Positions 25,635 to 34,117 of a DNA stretch of 64,000 nucleotides are shown one piece after another. Below the pieces are notes generated by a model, which worked only from the letters and a program-made list of their open reading frames with translations, did not search any database and was not told the origin of the DNA. The stretch's first letter is position 1, and every line of letters starts with the position of its first letter. The DNA lies in the NCBI RefSeq assembly GCF_005576615.1, contig NZ_CP040330.1, positions 496,001 to 560,000 of the forward strand, given 5' to 3'. The position numbers and the translations under genes were made by a program. The stretch is from Natrinema versiforme. GTDB lineage: Archaea > Halobacteriota > Halobacteria > Halobacteriales > Natrialbaceae.

Positions 25635-26620
25635 GAGCTCGGGTCGACCTCGGCTCGAGCGTCTGAATCGGTGGGTTCGCGCTCCGTCTCGAGCGTCTCG
25701 AGGGCCTCGAGTTCTCCGAACGGCACTGCGACGTCCGGATCCGGACCGTCGAACCGGTCGGGAGACACGATCGGTGCCAGCGCCTCGAGCGTGTCCACCA
25801 GCCGCGGGCCGGGTCGATTGAGGTAGTGGTCGCCGTCCATCGCCCAGACGCGGCCCTCGCGGACCGCCGTCAGTTCGTCCCAGCCGTCGCGGTCAGTCAG
25901 GTCGGTCCGGTTCGCCGCGGTCTGCTCGAGGTCGAAGCCACAGGGCGCGGCGATCACGACTTCCGGGTCGTACGCGCGGATGTCGTCCCACTCGCGGGGG
26001 CTCGAGGCCTCGCCGACGGCGGCCAGTCCGTACTCGCCGCCGGCCCAGTCGACCAGTTCGGCGGTCCAGTGGCCCGCGATCATGACGGGATCGGTCCAAT
26101 CGAAGATCGCCACGCGCGGGCGGTCCTCGGCGGTGCGGTCGGCGGTTCGGTTTCGGACCGTTTCGATTCGGGCCTCGAGATCCCGACGAACCGCTCGAGC
26201 CCGATCCTCGTACCCGATCGCCCGACCGATCCGCTCGAGATCGTCCAGTACGTCCGCGACGCTGTGTGGATCGGTCGGCACGATTTCCGGATCGGCGTCG
26301 ATCTTCGCGACGGCGTCCTCGATGACGGCCACGTCGACCGCACAGACGTCGCACATCCCCTGCGTGACGATTACGTCCGGCTCGAGGTCGTCGAGGGTCT
26401 CGATATCGACCTCGTAGAGGCCACCCTCGGTGTCGGCCGTCTCGAGCACCTGCTGGTCGATCTCGCCGCTCGAGCCAGCGGCATCGATCGGCGAACTGGT
26501 GACGGCGGGTGCGGACGCGGCACTCGGCGGGTAGTCGCACTCGTGGGAGACGCCGACCGGCTCGAGACCGAGCGCGGCGACCGTCTCGGTGGCCGAGGGG
26601 AGCGTCGTGACGATTCGCAT
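25631..26620 (-). CDS. BtuF-like cobalamin-binding protein without signal peptide
   Basis: A 329-residue protein of the helical-backbone metal-receptor (BtuF/FhuD) fold. MRIVTTLPSATETVAALGLEPVGVSHECDYP is the classic start of a cobalamin-binding substrate protein, followed by DVIVTQGMCDVCAVD, then VAIFDWTDPVMIAGHWTAELVDWAGG and NRPGPRLVDTLEALAPIV. There is no signal peptide or lipobox: the domain begins at residue 1. So it is either cytosolic or exported by a route I cannot see. No BtuC or BtuD lies nearby. The start at 26620 begins the domain directly. Confidence 0.85.
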   Translation of the reverse strand: MRIVTTLPSATETVAALGLEPVGVSHECDYPPSAASAPAVTSSPIDAAGSSGEIDQQVLETADTEGGLYEVDIETLDDLEPDVIVTQGMCDVCAVDVAVIEDAVAKIDADPEIVPTDPHSVADVLDDLERIGRAIGYEDRARAVRRDLEARIETVRNRTADRTAEDRPRVAIFDWTDPVMIAGHWTAELVDWAGGEYGLAAVGEASSPREWDDIRAYDPEVVIAAPCGFDLEQTAANRTDLTDRDGWDELTAVREGRVWAMDGDHYLNRPGPRLVDTLEALAPIVSPDRFDGPDPDVAVPFGELEALETLETEREPTDSDARAEVDPSS

Positions 26621-26705
26621 GGCTCCTCGTAGGGGGCGGGCGACCAAAAACGGCGGCCTCGAGATCGGGATTCATCGACGGCCGTTCAGACGAATGTCTA
26701 TCCAT

Positions 26706-26715
26706 AGTTTTAATA
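26706..26715 (+). promoter_or_regulatory. TATA box for the 63-residue membrane protein
   Basis: AGTTTTAATA is centred about 28 nt upstream of the ATG at 26739, in an AT-rich stretch. Confidence 0.5.
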
Positions 26716-26738
26716 ATCTTACAAAATGGGTGTTTTAT

Positions 26739-26930
26739 ATGAGCGTTTTAATTCAAATCGCTGCCCTCGGAACGGTACTACTCGGAGTGGCCTACATCAG
26801 TATTCCGCGAAAAATGCACAGCTATAGTTTACACTACGTACTCAGCGACACATTGTCCGTAACCGAAGTCTGGCTCTATCGATTCCTTGGAATCGGACTC
26901 GTTGTAATCGGACTACCGCGACTACTGTGA
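26739..26930 (+). CDS. 63-residue membrane protein, AT-rich gene
   Basis: A 63-residue protein with two hydrophobic segments (about 2-20 and 47-63) around a polar loop. The TATA spacing supports Met 26739; a Met at 26694 would place the start upstream of the promoter. The gene is clearly more AT-rich than its neighbours, suggesting recent acquisition or a relic. The family is not recognised. Confidence 0.6.
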   Translation: MSVLIQIAALGTVLLGVAYISIPRKMHSYSLHYVLSDTLSVTEVWLYRFLGIGLVVIGLPRLL

Positions 26931-26993
26931 GACAGTCCCCTGCAACAACTCTCCTGTCAGTATTCCTGCGACATATGCTGGCTCCCGGTAGCG

Positions 26994-28907
26994 CTACTCG
27001 GTCGAGACATCCGACAGCGCTCGCTCGAGTTCCCGAACGCCCTCCTTCTCGGTGCGGTCGGGATTCGCCAGTACTCGTACGGGTTGCTCGCCGAGCGAGA
27101 CGAAGCCGAGATCGAGCCGCTCGGCCGTTTCGCGCAGCCCGAGGCCGGCGTCGGCGTCGCCGGCGATGACCTTCCGGGCGGGGCTTTCGTGGGCGCGCAG
27201 GCCGAGATCGAAGCCGTCGATCGCGTCGACGATCTCGTGGCGATCCGATCCGCGGTCTTCGGCGAGGTCGGCCACCGCAGCGCCGAGACTCGAGCGCAGG
27301 CCGGAGTCAGTCGTCCGATTGACGAAGCGCAGGTCGCGATCGATCAGGTCCTCGAGGCCCTCGATTTCGTCGGGGTTGCCGGCCCGGACGACCAGTCCCC
27401 ACTCGCGAGTCCACTGGCCGAGTACCGTTGCGTTGCCCGTATCTTGCTCGAGCGGGCCCGCGGCGACGGCCACGTCCGGGACGCCGTCGCGGAGCCGCCG
27501 CAGCCCGGGGCGGCTGCCGACCGAGAGATAGCGCGGGTTCTCGAGGCCGTCGAGCAGTCGCGAAAACGTCGGGTCGTCCTCGCCGACGCCGAACAGCGTC
27601 GGCGGCCGGACGTCCGGCGAGAACAGCGTGACCGTCACGGGTTCGCCCGCCTCGAGGTAGTCGGTCTCGGGGCCGACCTCCACGACGCCGTCCGCGTCGG
27701 CGAGGCTGGTCGTCGCGCCGCTGCCCTTGTCGACCGGGTAGACGAGCGTCTCGTCGCTTCCGTCCTCGTCGGCGGATTCTCCGCCTCCGTTTCGGGCCGT
27801 CTCCGACGGCCCGCTTTCGACCAACCCGACGGGCATGAGCCGGTGGCGACCCTCCTCGTAGCGCTCCTGCCGGGCGAGCCGTCCGGAGACGGTAGCAGCC
27901 GCCGGTTCCGGTCTCCCGGCGGCTTCGCGGATCGCCGGCGCGACGAAGGTTCGGAAGACCATCATCGCGGAGACGGGGTAGCCGGGGAGTCCGACGTAGG
28001 CGGAGTCGTTCAACCGGCCGATCAACATCGGCTTTCCGGGCTTGACGCTGACGCCGTGGAGCAGCAACTCGCCTTGCTCCTCGATGACTCGGTAGATGAC
28101 GTCGACCGCGCTCGCGCTAGTCGATCCCGAGGAGAGCACGAGGTCGCACTCGTCGGCCGCGGTCCGGAGGATCCGCTCCATTTCGTCCTGTTCGTCGCCG
28201 GCGTGAGGGTAGAGGACGGCGTCCCCGCCCGCGTCTTCGACCCCCGCAGCGATGGTGTAGCTGTTGACGTCGTAGATCTCGCCGCGCTCGCTCTCGAGTT
28301 CGTCGCCCGGCCGCACGAGTTCGTCGCCGGTCGAGACGATTCCGACGCGCGGTTTCGCCCGGACCGGCACCTCGTCGATCCCGAGCGCGGACAACAGCCC
28401 GATGTCGCGGGGCGTGATCGTCGTCCCGGGCCCGAGTGCGCGCTCGCCCGCAGCCACGTCCGCGCCGGCGAACATGACGTTGTCGCCGGGGGCGACCGCC
28501 GTGCGGACCAGGACCTCGTCGCCCCCCGAATCCGTGTCGGTGCGTTCGACGGGTACCATCGCGTCCGCGCCGTCGGGCATCACCGCGCCCGTCGAGATTT
28601 CGGCGGCCTGTCCTGCCTCGAGCGCCACGTCGGGCTTCTCGCCGGCGTGGACCTCGCCGACGATGTCGAGGCGAGCGGGATCAACCTCGTCCGCGCCGAA
28701 CGTGTCCCGTGCCCGGAGCGCGTAGCCGTCCAGACTCGCCCGGTCGAAGCCGGGCACGTCGAGTTCGGCGTCGAGTCGCGCCACGAGCACCCGGCCACGC
28801 GCGTCCTCGAGCGGGACGCGCTCGATACCGCCCTCGAGGGCCAGCGAGTCGATCGCTGCGCGGGCCTCGTCGGGGGTCGCGAGATCGCGGAACTCCTTGC
28901 GGTTCAT
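26994..28907 (-). CDS. moeA: MoeA fused to a substrate-binding-protein-like domain
   Basis: A 637-residue protein. Residues 1-400 are molybdopterin molybdotransferase MoeA: FDRASLDGYALRA, GAVMPDGADAMVPVE, PRVGIVSTGDELV, the SSGSTS loop and SVKPGKPMLIG, LPGYPVSAMM. Residues ~430-637 are a periplasmic-binding-protein-like domain (LysR-substrate or ModA-like: SVGSRPGLRRLRDGVPDVAVAAG, NPDEIEGLEDL, GDADAGLGLRETAERLDLGF). This is a known haloarchaeal layout in which the extra domain may sense molybdate, tungstate or cofactor. The start at 28907 gives the family N-terminus. A second, unfused MoeA is at 30881. Confidence 0.9.
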   Translation of the reverse strand: MNRKEFRDLATPDEARAAIDSLALEGGIERVPLEDARGRVLVARLDAELDVPGFDRASLDGYALRARDTFGADEVDPARLDIVGEVHAGEKPDVALEAGQAAEISTGAVMPDGADAMVPVERTDTDSGGDEVLVRTAVAPGDNVMFAGADVAAGERALGPGTTITPRDIGLLSALGIDEVPVRAKPRVGIVSTGDELVRPGDELESERGEIYDVNSYTIAAGVEDAGGDAVLYPHAGDEQDEMERILRTAADECDLVLSSGSTSASAVDVIYRVIEEQGELLLHGVSVKPGKPMLIGRLNDSAYVGLPGYPVSAMMVFRTFVAPAIREAAGRPEPAAATVSGRLARQERYEEGRHRLMPVGLVESGPSETARNGGGESADEDGSDETLVYPVDKGSGATTSLADADGVVEVGPETDYLEAGEPVTVTLFSPDVRPPTLFGVGEDDPTFSRLLDGLENPRYLSVGSRPGLRRLRDGVPDVAVAAGPLEQDTGNATVLGQWTREWGLVVRAGNPDEIEGLEDLIDRDLRFVNRTTDSGLRSSLGAAVADLAEDRGSDRHEIVDAIDGFDLGLRAHESPARKVIAGDADAGLGLRETAERLDLGFVSLGEQPVRVLANPDRTEKEGVRELERALSDVSTE

Positions 28908-29021
28908 ACCGGCCCTTCGGCCGCCGCGGCTAAAAACGTCGGTCGATTTGGGCCGTCGTCCGCCACCGCGGTCCACGCTCCGCCCGCTCTCACTACTCTG
29001 TGTCGTGTTCCCGTACGACAA

Positions 29022-29031
29022 TAATTAAGCG
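29022..29031 (+). promoter_or_regulatory. TATA box for the serine hydrolase gene
   Basis: ATAATTAAG is centred about 27 nt upstream of the ATG at 29054, supporting this start and a leaderless transcript. Confidence 0.55.
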
Positions 29032-29053
29032 TCCGCCCGAAGAGGTGCGAGCC

Positions 29054-30181
29054 ATGTCACGGCTGTCCGAGACCGACCGCGAGCGTATCGCCGATCTCTT
29101 CGATCGCCACCTCGAGGTCGGCCTCCATCACGGTGCACAGCTGGCCGTCTACGTCGACGGCGAGTCCGTGATCGACCTCGCGGGCGGCGTCGCAGCGCCC
29201 GACGGCCCCGCGGAGACCCGCGAGACGCGACACGTCCTCTTCTCGAGTACGAAACCCTACGCCGGGGTCACGTTGCACTCGCTCGTCGAGGAGGGCAAAC
29301 TCGCGTACGACGACCGCGTGGTCGACCACTGGCCCGAGTTCGCCGACGAGGGAACCGAGAAGGCCGAGATAACGGTGCGACAGGTGCTCAGTCACACATC
29401 GGGGCTCAACCGGGGCGAGATCGACGACCGGCCCGACCTCTGGGGCGACTGGGACGCCGTCGTCGAGCACCTCGAGGCGATGGAGCCGAACTTCCCGCCG
29501 GGCGAGGTCCCGGCCTACCACGCGCTCACCTTCGGCTGGCTGGTCGGCGAACTCGTCCGCCGCGTGTCGGGCACGCCGATCGAGGACGCCGCCGCAGAGC
29601 ATGTCTTCGATCCGCTCGGGCTAGACGACACCGGTATCGGTCTCCGGGAGAACGAGGACGACGACATCGCGACGCTGGTCGGCTTCGACCCGTTCGACCG
29701 CTGTCGTGACCCCGGCGAGGGCCTCGGGGACAACGCCGAGGTCGCCGCGCCGTTCAACTCCGAGGAGATCCACCGCGCCGTGATCCCCGCCGCCAACGGC
29801 ATCGGGACCGCCGGCGATATGGCCCGGTTCTACGCCTGTCTCGCGAACGACGGCGAACTCGAGGGAACTCGGGTCCTCGAGCCAGAGACCGTCGAGGAGA
29901 TGACGCAGGTACAGGCCGAGACGGAGTCCGACGGCACGATCGGCCGGGAAGCCCGGTTCGCGCTCGGGTTCTGGAAGGGCGGCACCACGGTCGCGCCGTA
30001 CGGCTCGCTCCCCCCCGACCGCGCGTTCGGCCACGCCGGCCTCGGGAGCAGCGTCGGCTGGGCCGACCCCGCGGAGAACATCGGGTTTGCCTACGTGACG
30101 AACGGTGTGCGGGAAGGTTCCTACGAACACGTCGCCCGCGTGAACGCGCTGGCCGATGCGGTTCGGCAGGCGCTCGAGTGA
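29054..30181 (+). CDS. class C beta-lactamase-like serine hydrolase
   Basis: A 375-residue protein of the beta-lactamase/EstB/penicillin-binding family. The SxxK nucleophile motif is SSTK at 64-67 in LFSSTKPYAG. The second motif is in place as YHALTFG (Y-x-x type), with the surrounding VRQVLSHTSGLNRGE and a late HAGLGSSVGWADP. No signal peptide is visible, so it is probably a cytoplasmic esterase and not a secreted beta-lactamase. It lies between the two MoeA genes but nothing in it points to cofactor chemistry. Confidence 0.88.
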   Translation: MSRLSETDRERIADLFDRHLEVGLHHGAQLAVYVDGESVIDLAGGVAAPDGPAETRETRHVLFSSTKPYAGVTLHSLVEEGKLAYDDRVVDHWPEFADEGTEKAEITVRQVLSHTSGLNRGEIDDRPDLWGDWDAVVEHLEAMEPNFPPGEVPAYHALTFGWLVGELVRRVSGTPIEDAAAEHVFDPLGLDDTGIGLRENEDDDIATLVGFDPFDRCRDPGEGLGDNAEVAAPFNSEEIHRAVIPAANGIGTAGDMARFYACLANDGELEGTRVLEPETVEEMTQVQAETESDGTIGREARFALGFWKGGTTVAPYGSLPPDRAFGHAGLGSSVGWADPAENIGFAYVTNGVREGSYEHVARVNALADAVRQALE

Positions 30182-30252
30182 TCCAAACGCCGTCTCCCCT
30201 TCTCCGAGTACGCTGACCAAACGGTGATACGTCATCCGTTCCTACCTCACCT

Positions 30253-30879
30253 ATGGCGGATTTCGGGACGGCCGCACTGCGCTTCATTCAACTGTACGGC
30301 CCGATCGCACTGTTGGTCTTTACGTTCCTCGAGACCTCGATGTTGTTCCCGTTCTTTCCGAGCGAGGTCGTCGTCCCGGCCGCGGCCGCGCTGTTGATCG
30401 TCGATCCAATTTCGTTTCTCGTCTTCGTCGCGGCGGCGACCGTCGGCGGGACCGTCGGAGCCTTCGTCCCGTTCTACGCGTTTCGCGGCCCCGGCTCGCG
30501 CGGACTCGGCCGACTCCGGGAGCGGATCAACGTCTCCGAGGACGCGACCGAACGCGGCCGGCAGTGGTTCCGCCGCTGGGGACAGTCGTCGGTCTTTTGG
30601 GGCCGATTCCTGCCGGCGTTGCGATCCGTCGTCTCCATCCCGGCGGCGCTCGCCGGCATGTCGCCGGCCCGGTTCGGCGTCTACACGGCAGCGGGCACCG
30701 TCCTGTTCTACGCAGCCGTCGGCGCGGTCGTCTACTACGGGCGACAGCGATCGCTCTTCGCCGCCGCCGGCTCCGTCGCCGCCGAGCGGCCGGTCCTCGC
30801 CGTAACGATCGCGGCCGTGGTCCTCGTAGCGGGGTTCCTGATCGTCACGCGACACCGACGAAAAGAACGAGGCTACTAG
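30253..30879 (+). CDS. DedA/VTT-domain membrane protein
   Basis: A 208-residue protein with four to five hydrophobic segments. The family motif F/GRFxPxxR is WGRFLPALRSVVSIPAALAGM, followed by RFGVYTAAGTVLFYAAVG, and the front is FLETSMLFPFFPSEVVVPAAAAL with re-entrant-loop glutamate. DedA/VTT proteins are lipid scramblases or flippases; a similar lipid-carrier role is plausible. The tail is basic (RHRRKERG), consistent with a cytoplasmic end. Confidence 0.9.
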   Translation: MADFGTAALRFIQLYGPIALLVFTFLETSMLFPFFPSEVVVPAAAALLIVDPISFLVFVAAATVGGTVGAFVPFYAFRGPGSRGLGRLRERINVSEDATERGRQWFRRWGQSSVFWGRFLPALRSVVSIPAALAGMSPARFGVYTAAGTVLFYAAVGAVVYYGRQRSLFAAAGSVAAERPVLAVTIAAVVLVAGFLIVTRHRRKERGY

Positions 30880-30880
30880 C

Positions 30881-32200
30881 TCAGGCGTTCGGTTCCCAGT
30901 CCTCGACGGCGACCGTTTCCCCGGCCGGAATCCCCTCGCGGTCGTCGTCGACGACCACCCAGCCGTCGGCCAGTGCGACGCTCGAGAGAACACCCGACCC
31001 GCTCGCTCGGGTCGGAATCGCCGCGTACGCGGGTTCGTCGCCGCCTGGTTCCGCCCCGTCGCCGTCGCGTTCCTCGAGTCGCACCCGTGCGAACGTCCGC
31101 GTGCCGGGCTCGCTCGGGATCTTGCGCTCGAGTCGGGCCCGCGTAGTCGGGTGGGGGTCGGAGGTCGTTCCCTCGAGCCAGCGCAGGACCGGCCGGAGGA
31201 ACTGGACGGCGTTGACGATACAGGCGACGGGATACCCCGGCAGTGCGAGGACGGGCGTCTCCTCGACGATTCCGAGACAGACGGGGTGGCCGGGTTTGAG
31301 TCCGACGCCGTGGACGAGCACCTCGCCGAGATCGTCGATCACCTCCGGGAGCAGGTCGCGCTCGCCGACGCTCGAGCCGCCGGTCGTGACGACCACGTCC
31401 TTCGTCAGGTCCCGCTGGATCGCCACGCGAAGCGACTCGGGATCGTCGGTGACCACGTCGCGGTACGTCGCGCGAGCGTCCCAGCGCTGGGCCAGCCGCG
31501 AGACGGTGAGCCCGTTGGTTTCGACCACCTCTCCGGGGTCGGGATCGCCCGCGACGAGTTCCTCGCCCGTCGGAATCACGCCGACCGTGGGCTGTCGGGC
31601 GACCGCGACGCGGCCGTAGCCCGCCGACCGCAACAGTCCCAGATCCGACGGCCGGAGCCGGTGGCCCGCGTCGTAGAGGTGTTGGCCCTCTTCGATGTCC
31701 TCGCCGACGGGCGCGACGTTTTCCCCCTCCGCGATCGCGTCCTCGACCTCGAGTTCGCCCGCCGACTCGAGTTCGGTGACCCGCTCGATCATGACGACGC
31801 CGTCGGCCCCCTCGGGGAGCGCGCTGCCGGTGTGGACCCGCGCGGCCGTCCCGGGGTCGATACGGTCGGCCGTGGCGTGCTCGTCGCCGGATTCGGCCGG
31901 TTCGGCGATGCGCAACACCTCCGGCGACCGGTCGCTGGCCCCGAACGTGTCCGCGGCCCGAACGGCGTAGCCGTCCATCGCCGCCCGCTCGTAGTGGGGC
32001 ACGTCTCGAGCGGACGTGACGGGGGCGGCGAGGACGCGGCCGTCCGCGCGGTCGACGTCGACGGTCTCGGTCCCGCAGGGGACGTCCGCGTCGGCGTCGC
32101 CACTCCCCTCGACTGCGTCCCGCAAGATCCGGCGCGCCTCGTCGACCGGCGTCCGAACCTTGAACCCGGCTTCCGTCCGTTCGCGGTCGGCACCTTCCAT
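30881..32200 (-). CDS. moeA: molybdopterin molybdotransferase MoeA
   Basis: A 439-residue single MoeA that inserts molybdate or tungstate into adenylylated molybdopterin. Motifs are HYERAAMDGYAVRA, GSALPEGADGVVMIE, PTVGVIPTGEELV, VVTTGGSSVGERD (the MoaB/MogA-fold loop) and GVGLKPGHPVCLG, LPGYPVACIV. There is no extra domain, unlike the paralogue at 26994. Haloarchaea and other archaea often keep two MoeA proteins, perhaps for Mo and W. The start at 32200 gives the family N-terminus. It is convergent with the DedA gene, one base apart. Confidence 0.93.
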   Translation of the reverse strand: MEGADRERTEAGFKVRTPVDEARRILRDAVEGSGDADADVPCGTETVDVDRADGRVLAAPVTSARDVPHYERAAMDGYAVRAADTFGASDRSPEVLRIAEPAESGDEHATADRIDPGTAARVHTGSALPEGADGVVMIERVTELESAGELEVEDAIAEGENVAPVGEDIEEGQHLYDAGHRLRPSDLGLLRSAGYGRVAVARQPTVGVIPTGEELVAGDPDPGEVVETNGLTVSRLAQRWDARATYRDVVTDDPESLRVAIQRDLTKDVVVTTGGSSVGERDLLPEVIDDLGEVLVHGVGLKPGHPVCLGIVEETPVLALPGYPVACIVNAVQFLRPVLRWLEGTTSDPHPTTRARLERKIPSEPGTRTFARVRLEERDGDGAEPGGDEPAYAAIPTRASGSGVLSSVALADGWVVVDDDREGIPAGETVAVEDWEPNA

Positions 32201-32334
32201 ACCCTGAATCGGGTCGCCGGAGGCCAAAAGCGTGGGGGAACCCGTCGACCGGGTACTCAATTTGAGGAGGCCGCAGCGAGTCGAATTGCCACGGAGGTGG
32301 CTCGCTGGGGACATAGCCCACTAGCGGCGGTGGT

Positions 32335-32343
32335 TCTTTATAT
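32335..32343 (+). promoter_or_regulatory. TATA box for the MNT/HEPN-like pair
   Basis: TCTTTATAT lies about 26 nt upstream of the GTG at 32365, indicating a leaderless two-gene transcript. Confidence 0.55.
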
Positions 32344-32364
32344 GTCGTTGCATAATATCGAACA

Positions 32365-33054
32365 GTGTCCGAAGAATCGAAACGAAGTATAACTGTCTGT
32401 ATCGATCCGTACCCCGGTGGCGAAATCGACATTTTCCGGAGCAAAACAGCGGACGATGTCCTCCGGTTGTTAGTCGACGCCCACGAGACGGAGTTTACGA
32501 TTCCGGAACTCGTCGACGCGACTGGGGCTGCTCGCTCGACCGTCTGGCGAGCGGTCGACTTGCTCGACGGCATCGGCGTCGTCTGCGTTCGAGAGACTCC
32601 GCAACGAAATTACGTCTCGATCGACCCCCACCGGTTGCGAAAGGACGATCCAGTGCTCGCCGTCGAACAACCCGAGTTCCACGAGCCGATCCGCGCGTTC
32701 GTCGACCGGGTTCGACGGGCGGTCGCCGACGCCGACGATGTCGATGAAATCTGTGGCATCATCCTCTTCGGAAGCGTCGCTCGAGGCGAGGCCGACAGGC
32801 GGAGCGACATCGATCTGTTCGTCGTCGTCGACGGGGACCGGACGAGCGCGCGGCGACTCGTGGCGGGCGTGGTCGCCGACCTCGGTGACCGACGATTCGA
32901 CGGGGACCGATTCGATTTCGAGCCGTCCGTCGAATCGATAGAGAGCACGCGGCGTGCCGGGTCGAAAGTTCGAGAGATCTTTTCGGAGGGAATCACGGTA
33001 TACGGTGATAGCCGCCTTCAGACGATTCGAAAGGCGGTGTTCGCCGATGAGTAA
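32365..33054 (+). CDS. winged-helix + minimal nucleotidyltransferase (MNT) protein
   Basis: A 229-residue protein. The N-terminal ~85 residues are a winged helix (DDVLRLLVDAHETEFTIPELVDATGAARSTVWRAVDLLDGIG). Residues 125-170 form the nucleotidyltransferase core: GSVARGE at 136-142 followed by SDIDLFVVV, with D148 and D150 as metal-binding aspartates. Proteins of this layout paired with a HEPN protein form MntA/HepT-like toxin-antitoxin modules, in which the MNT partner is the antitoxin. The start codon is GTG. Its last 8 nt overlap the next gene, as usual in such pairs. Confidence 0.83.
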   Translation: MSEESKRSITVCIDPYPGGEIDIFRSKTADDVLRLLVDAHETEFTIPELVDATGAARSTVWRAVDLLDGIGVVCVRETPQRNYVSIDPHRLRKDDPVLAVEQPEFHEPIRAFVDRVRRAVADADDVDEICGIILFGSVARGEADRRSDIDLFVVVDGDRTSARRLVAGVVADLGDRRFDGDRFDFEPSVESIESTRRAGSKVREIFSEGITVYGDSRLQTIRKAVFADE

Positions 33055-33544
33055 CTCGCGGATCGAACAGTTGACCGACGATGTCCAAGCCGCGTTCGAT
33101 CGGCGACCGACAGAGATCGAATCCGGTCTCGACGTCGAAGACGCTGCGCTCCTCCAACTTCGGAAGGGGTGCCGACTGCTCGCCGGTGCTAAAGCGCTTC
33201 GCAAGGCGGAATACTATACGCTCGTCATCGAAGCATCGTTCGTCGCGATCGAACGAACGGTCGAGTTTCGCCTCCTCGAGCGCGGAACAATCCAACCCGA
33301 CGACTTGCCGGGCACGCATCCCGGCGTGTATCGAGAAGCCGCCGCGATCGGCGTCTTTTCCGAGTCCGTCGCCGCGGACCTCGCAGATCTATGGCGAGAA
33401 CACAGAGCGAAGACGTACTATCAGGACGGTCTCGCGACAGCAGACCGCGCCGAGAAACTGTATACGCTCGCCACTGAAATCCATTCCTTCGTCATCGGTC
33501 GCTCTTCGCACGGCCACGAGTGTCGCTGTGAGCCCCCGGCATAA
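33047..33544 (+). CDS. HEPN-like partner of the MNT protein
   Basis: A 165-residue helical protein whose ATG overlaps the preceding stop by 8 nt. The pattern of four long helices and the block AKALRKAEYYTLVIEASFVAIERTVEF followed by LADLWREHRAKTYYQDG fits a HEPN bundle. The canonical RxxxxH ribonuclease motif of active HEPN toxins is not evident; W-R-E-H-R-A-K lies where it should be. It is therefore either a divergent toxin or an inactive partner. The identification leans on context. Confidence 0.65.
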   Translation: MSNSRIEQLTDDVQAAFDRRPTEIESGLDVEDAALLQLRKGCRLLAGAKALRKAEYYTLVIEASFVAIERTVEFRLLERGTIQPDDLPGTHPGVYREAAAIGVFSESVAADLADLWREHRAKTYYQDGLATADRAEKLYTLATEIHSFVIGRSSHGHECRCEPPA

Positions 33545-33678
33545 CACGCACCGGATCGATTCCGATACCGTCTCACTCGAGCGGCGAGTCCGAACGTGCT
33601 GTTTCACCGCTCTACTCGAGCGATCGACGACTCGCCGCGACCGCGGCCTTTTTCGTATCGGCGTTCGAACCAGTATCT

Positions 33679-34041
33679 ATGTCAGCGCTCCGCGACGCGT
33701 TGCGGGACCTCTCCGATGACGTCTTTTTCGATCTGCTCGAGAGCGAGGACGCCTACCTGCTCGTGCTCGACGTGCCCGGCGTCTCCGCCGAGTCGCTCGA
33801 CCTCGCGATCGAAGAGGGAGAGATATCCATCGACGCCCACCGCGACAAAGAGCCCACGGGTGACTACCGCTACCTCGAGGAGAACCGCTCGCTCTTTCTC
33901 GACGTCGACCTCCCGCTGCCCGACGACGCCTCCGATGCCGGGGCCGAGGCGACGGTCAACCGCGGCGTCCTCGAGGTGACCCTCCCGAAACGCGGCGCGG
34001 GTGAGGAGACGACGATCGATATCGTCGACGAGGACGCCTAA
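33679..34041 (+). CDS. hsp20: Hsp20/alpha-crystallin-type small heat-shock protein
   Basis: A 120-residue protein with a compact alpha-crystallin domain: AYLLVLDVPGVSAESLDLAIEEGEISIDAHRDK, then FLDVDLPLPDDA and the C-terminal GVLEVTLPKRG. The domain is shorter at the front than in typical Hsp20. It is an ATP-independent holdase chaperone. The start is the first ATG, about 24 nt after CTTTTTCGTAT. Confidence 0.88.
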   Translation: MSALRDALRDLSDDVFFDLLESEDAYLLVLDVPGVSAESLDLAIEEGEISIDAHRDKEPTGDYRYLEENRSLFLDVDLPLPDDASDAGAEATVNRGVLEVTLPKRGAGEETTIDIVDEDA

Positions 34042-34117
34042 CGCGGGGTGACCGAGGCTGGCCTCCCTCCGCGCCTATAAGCGGTTCGTCGTCGTCGCGT
34101 GGCAGTTCCTCCCGCTG

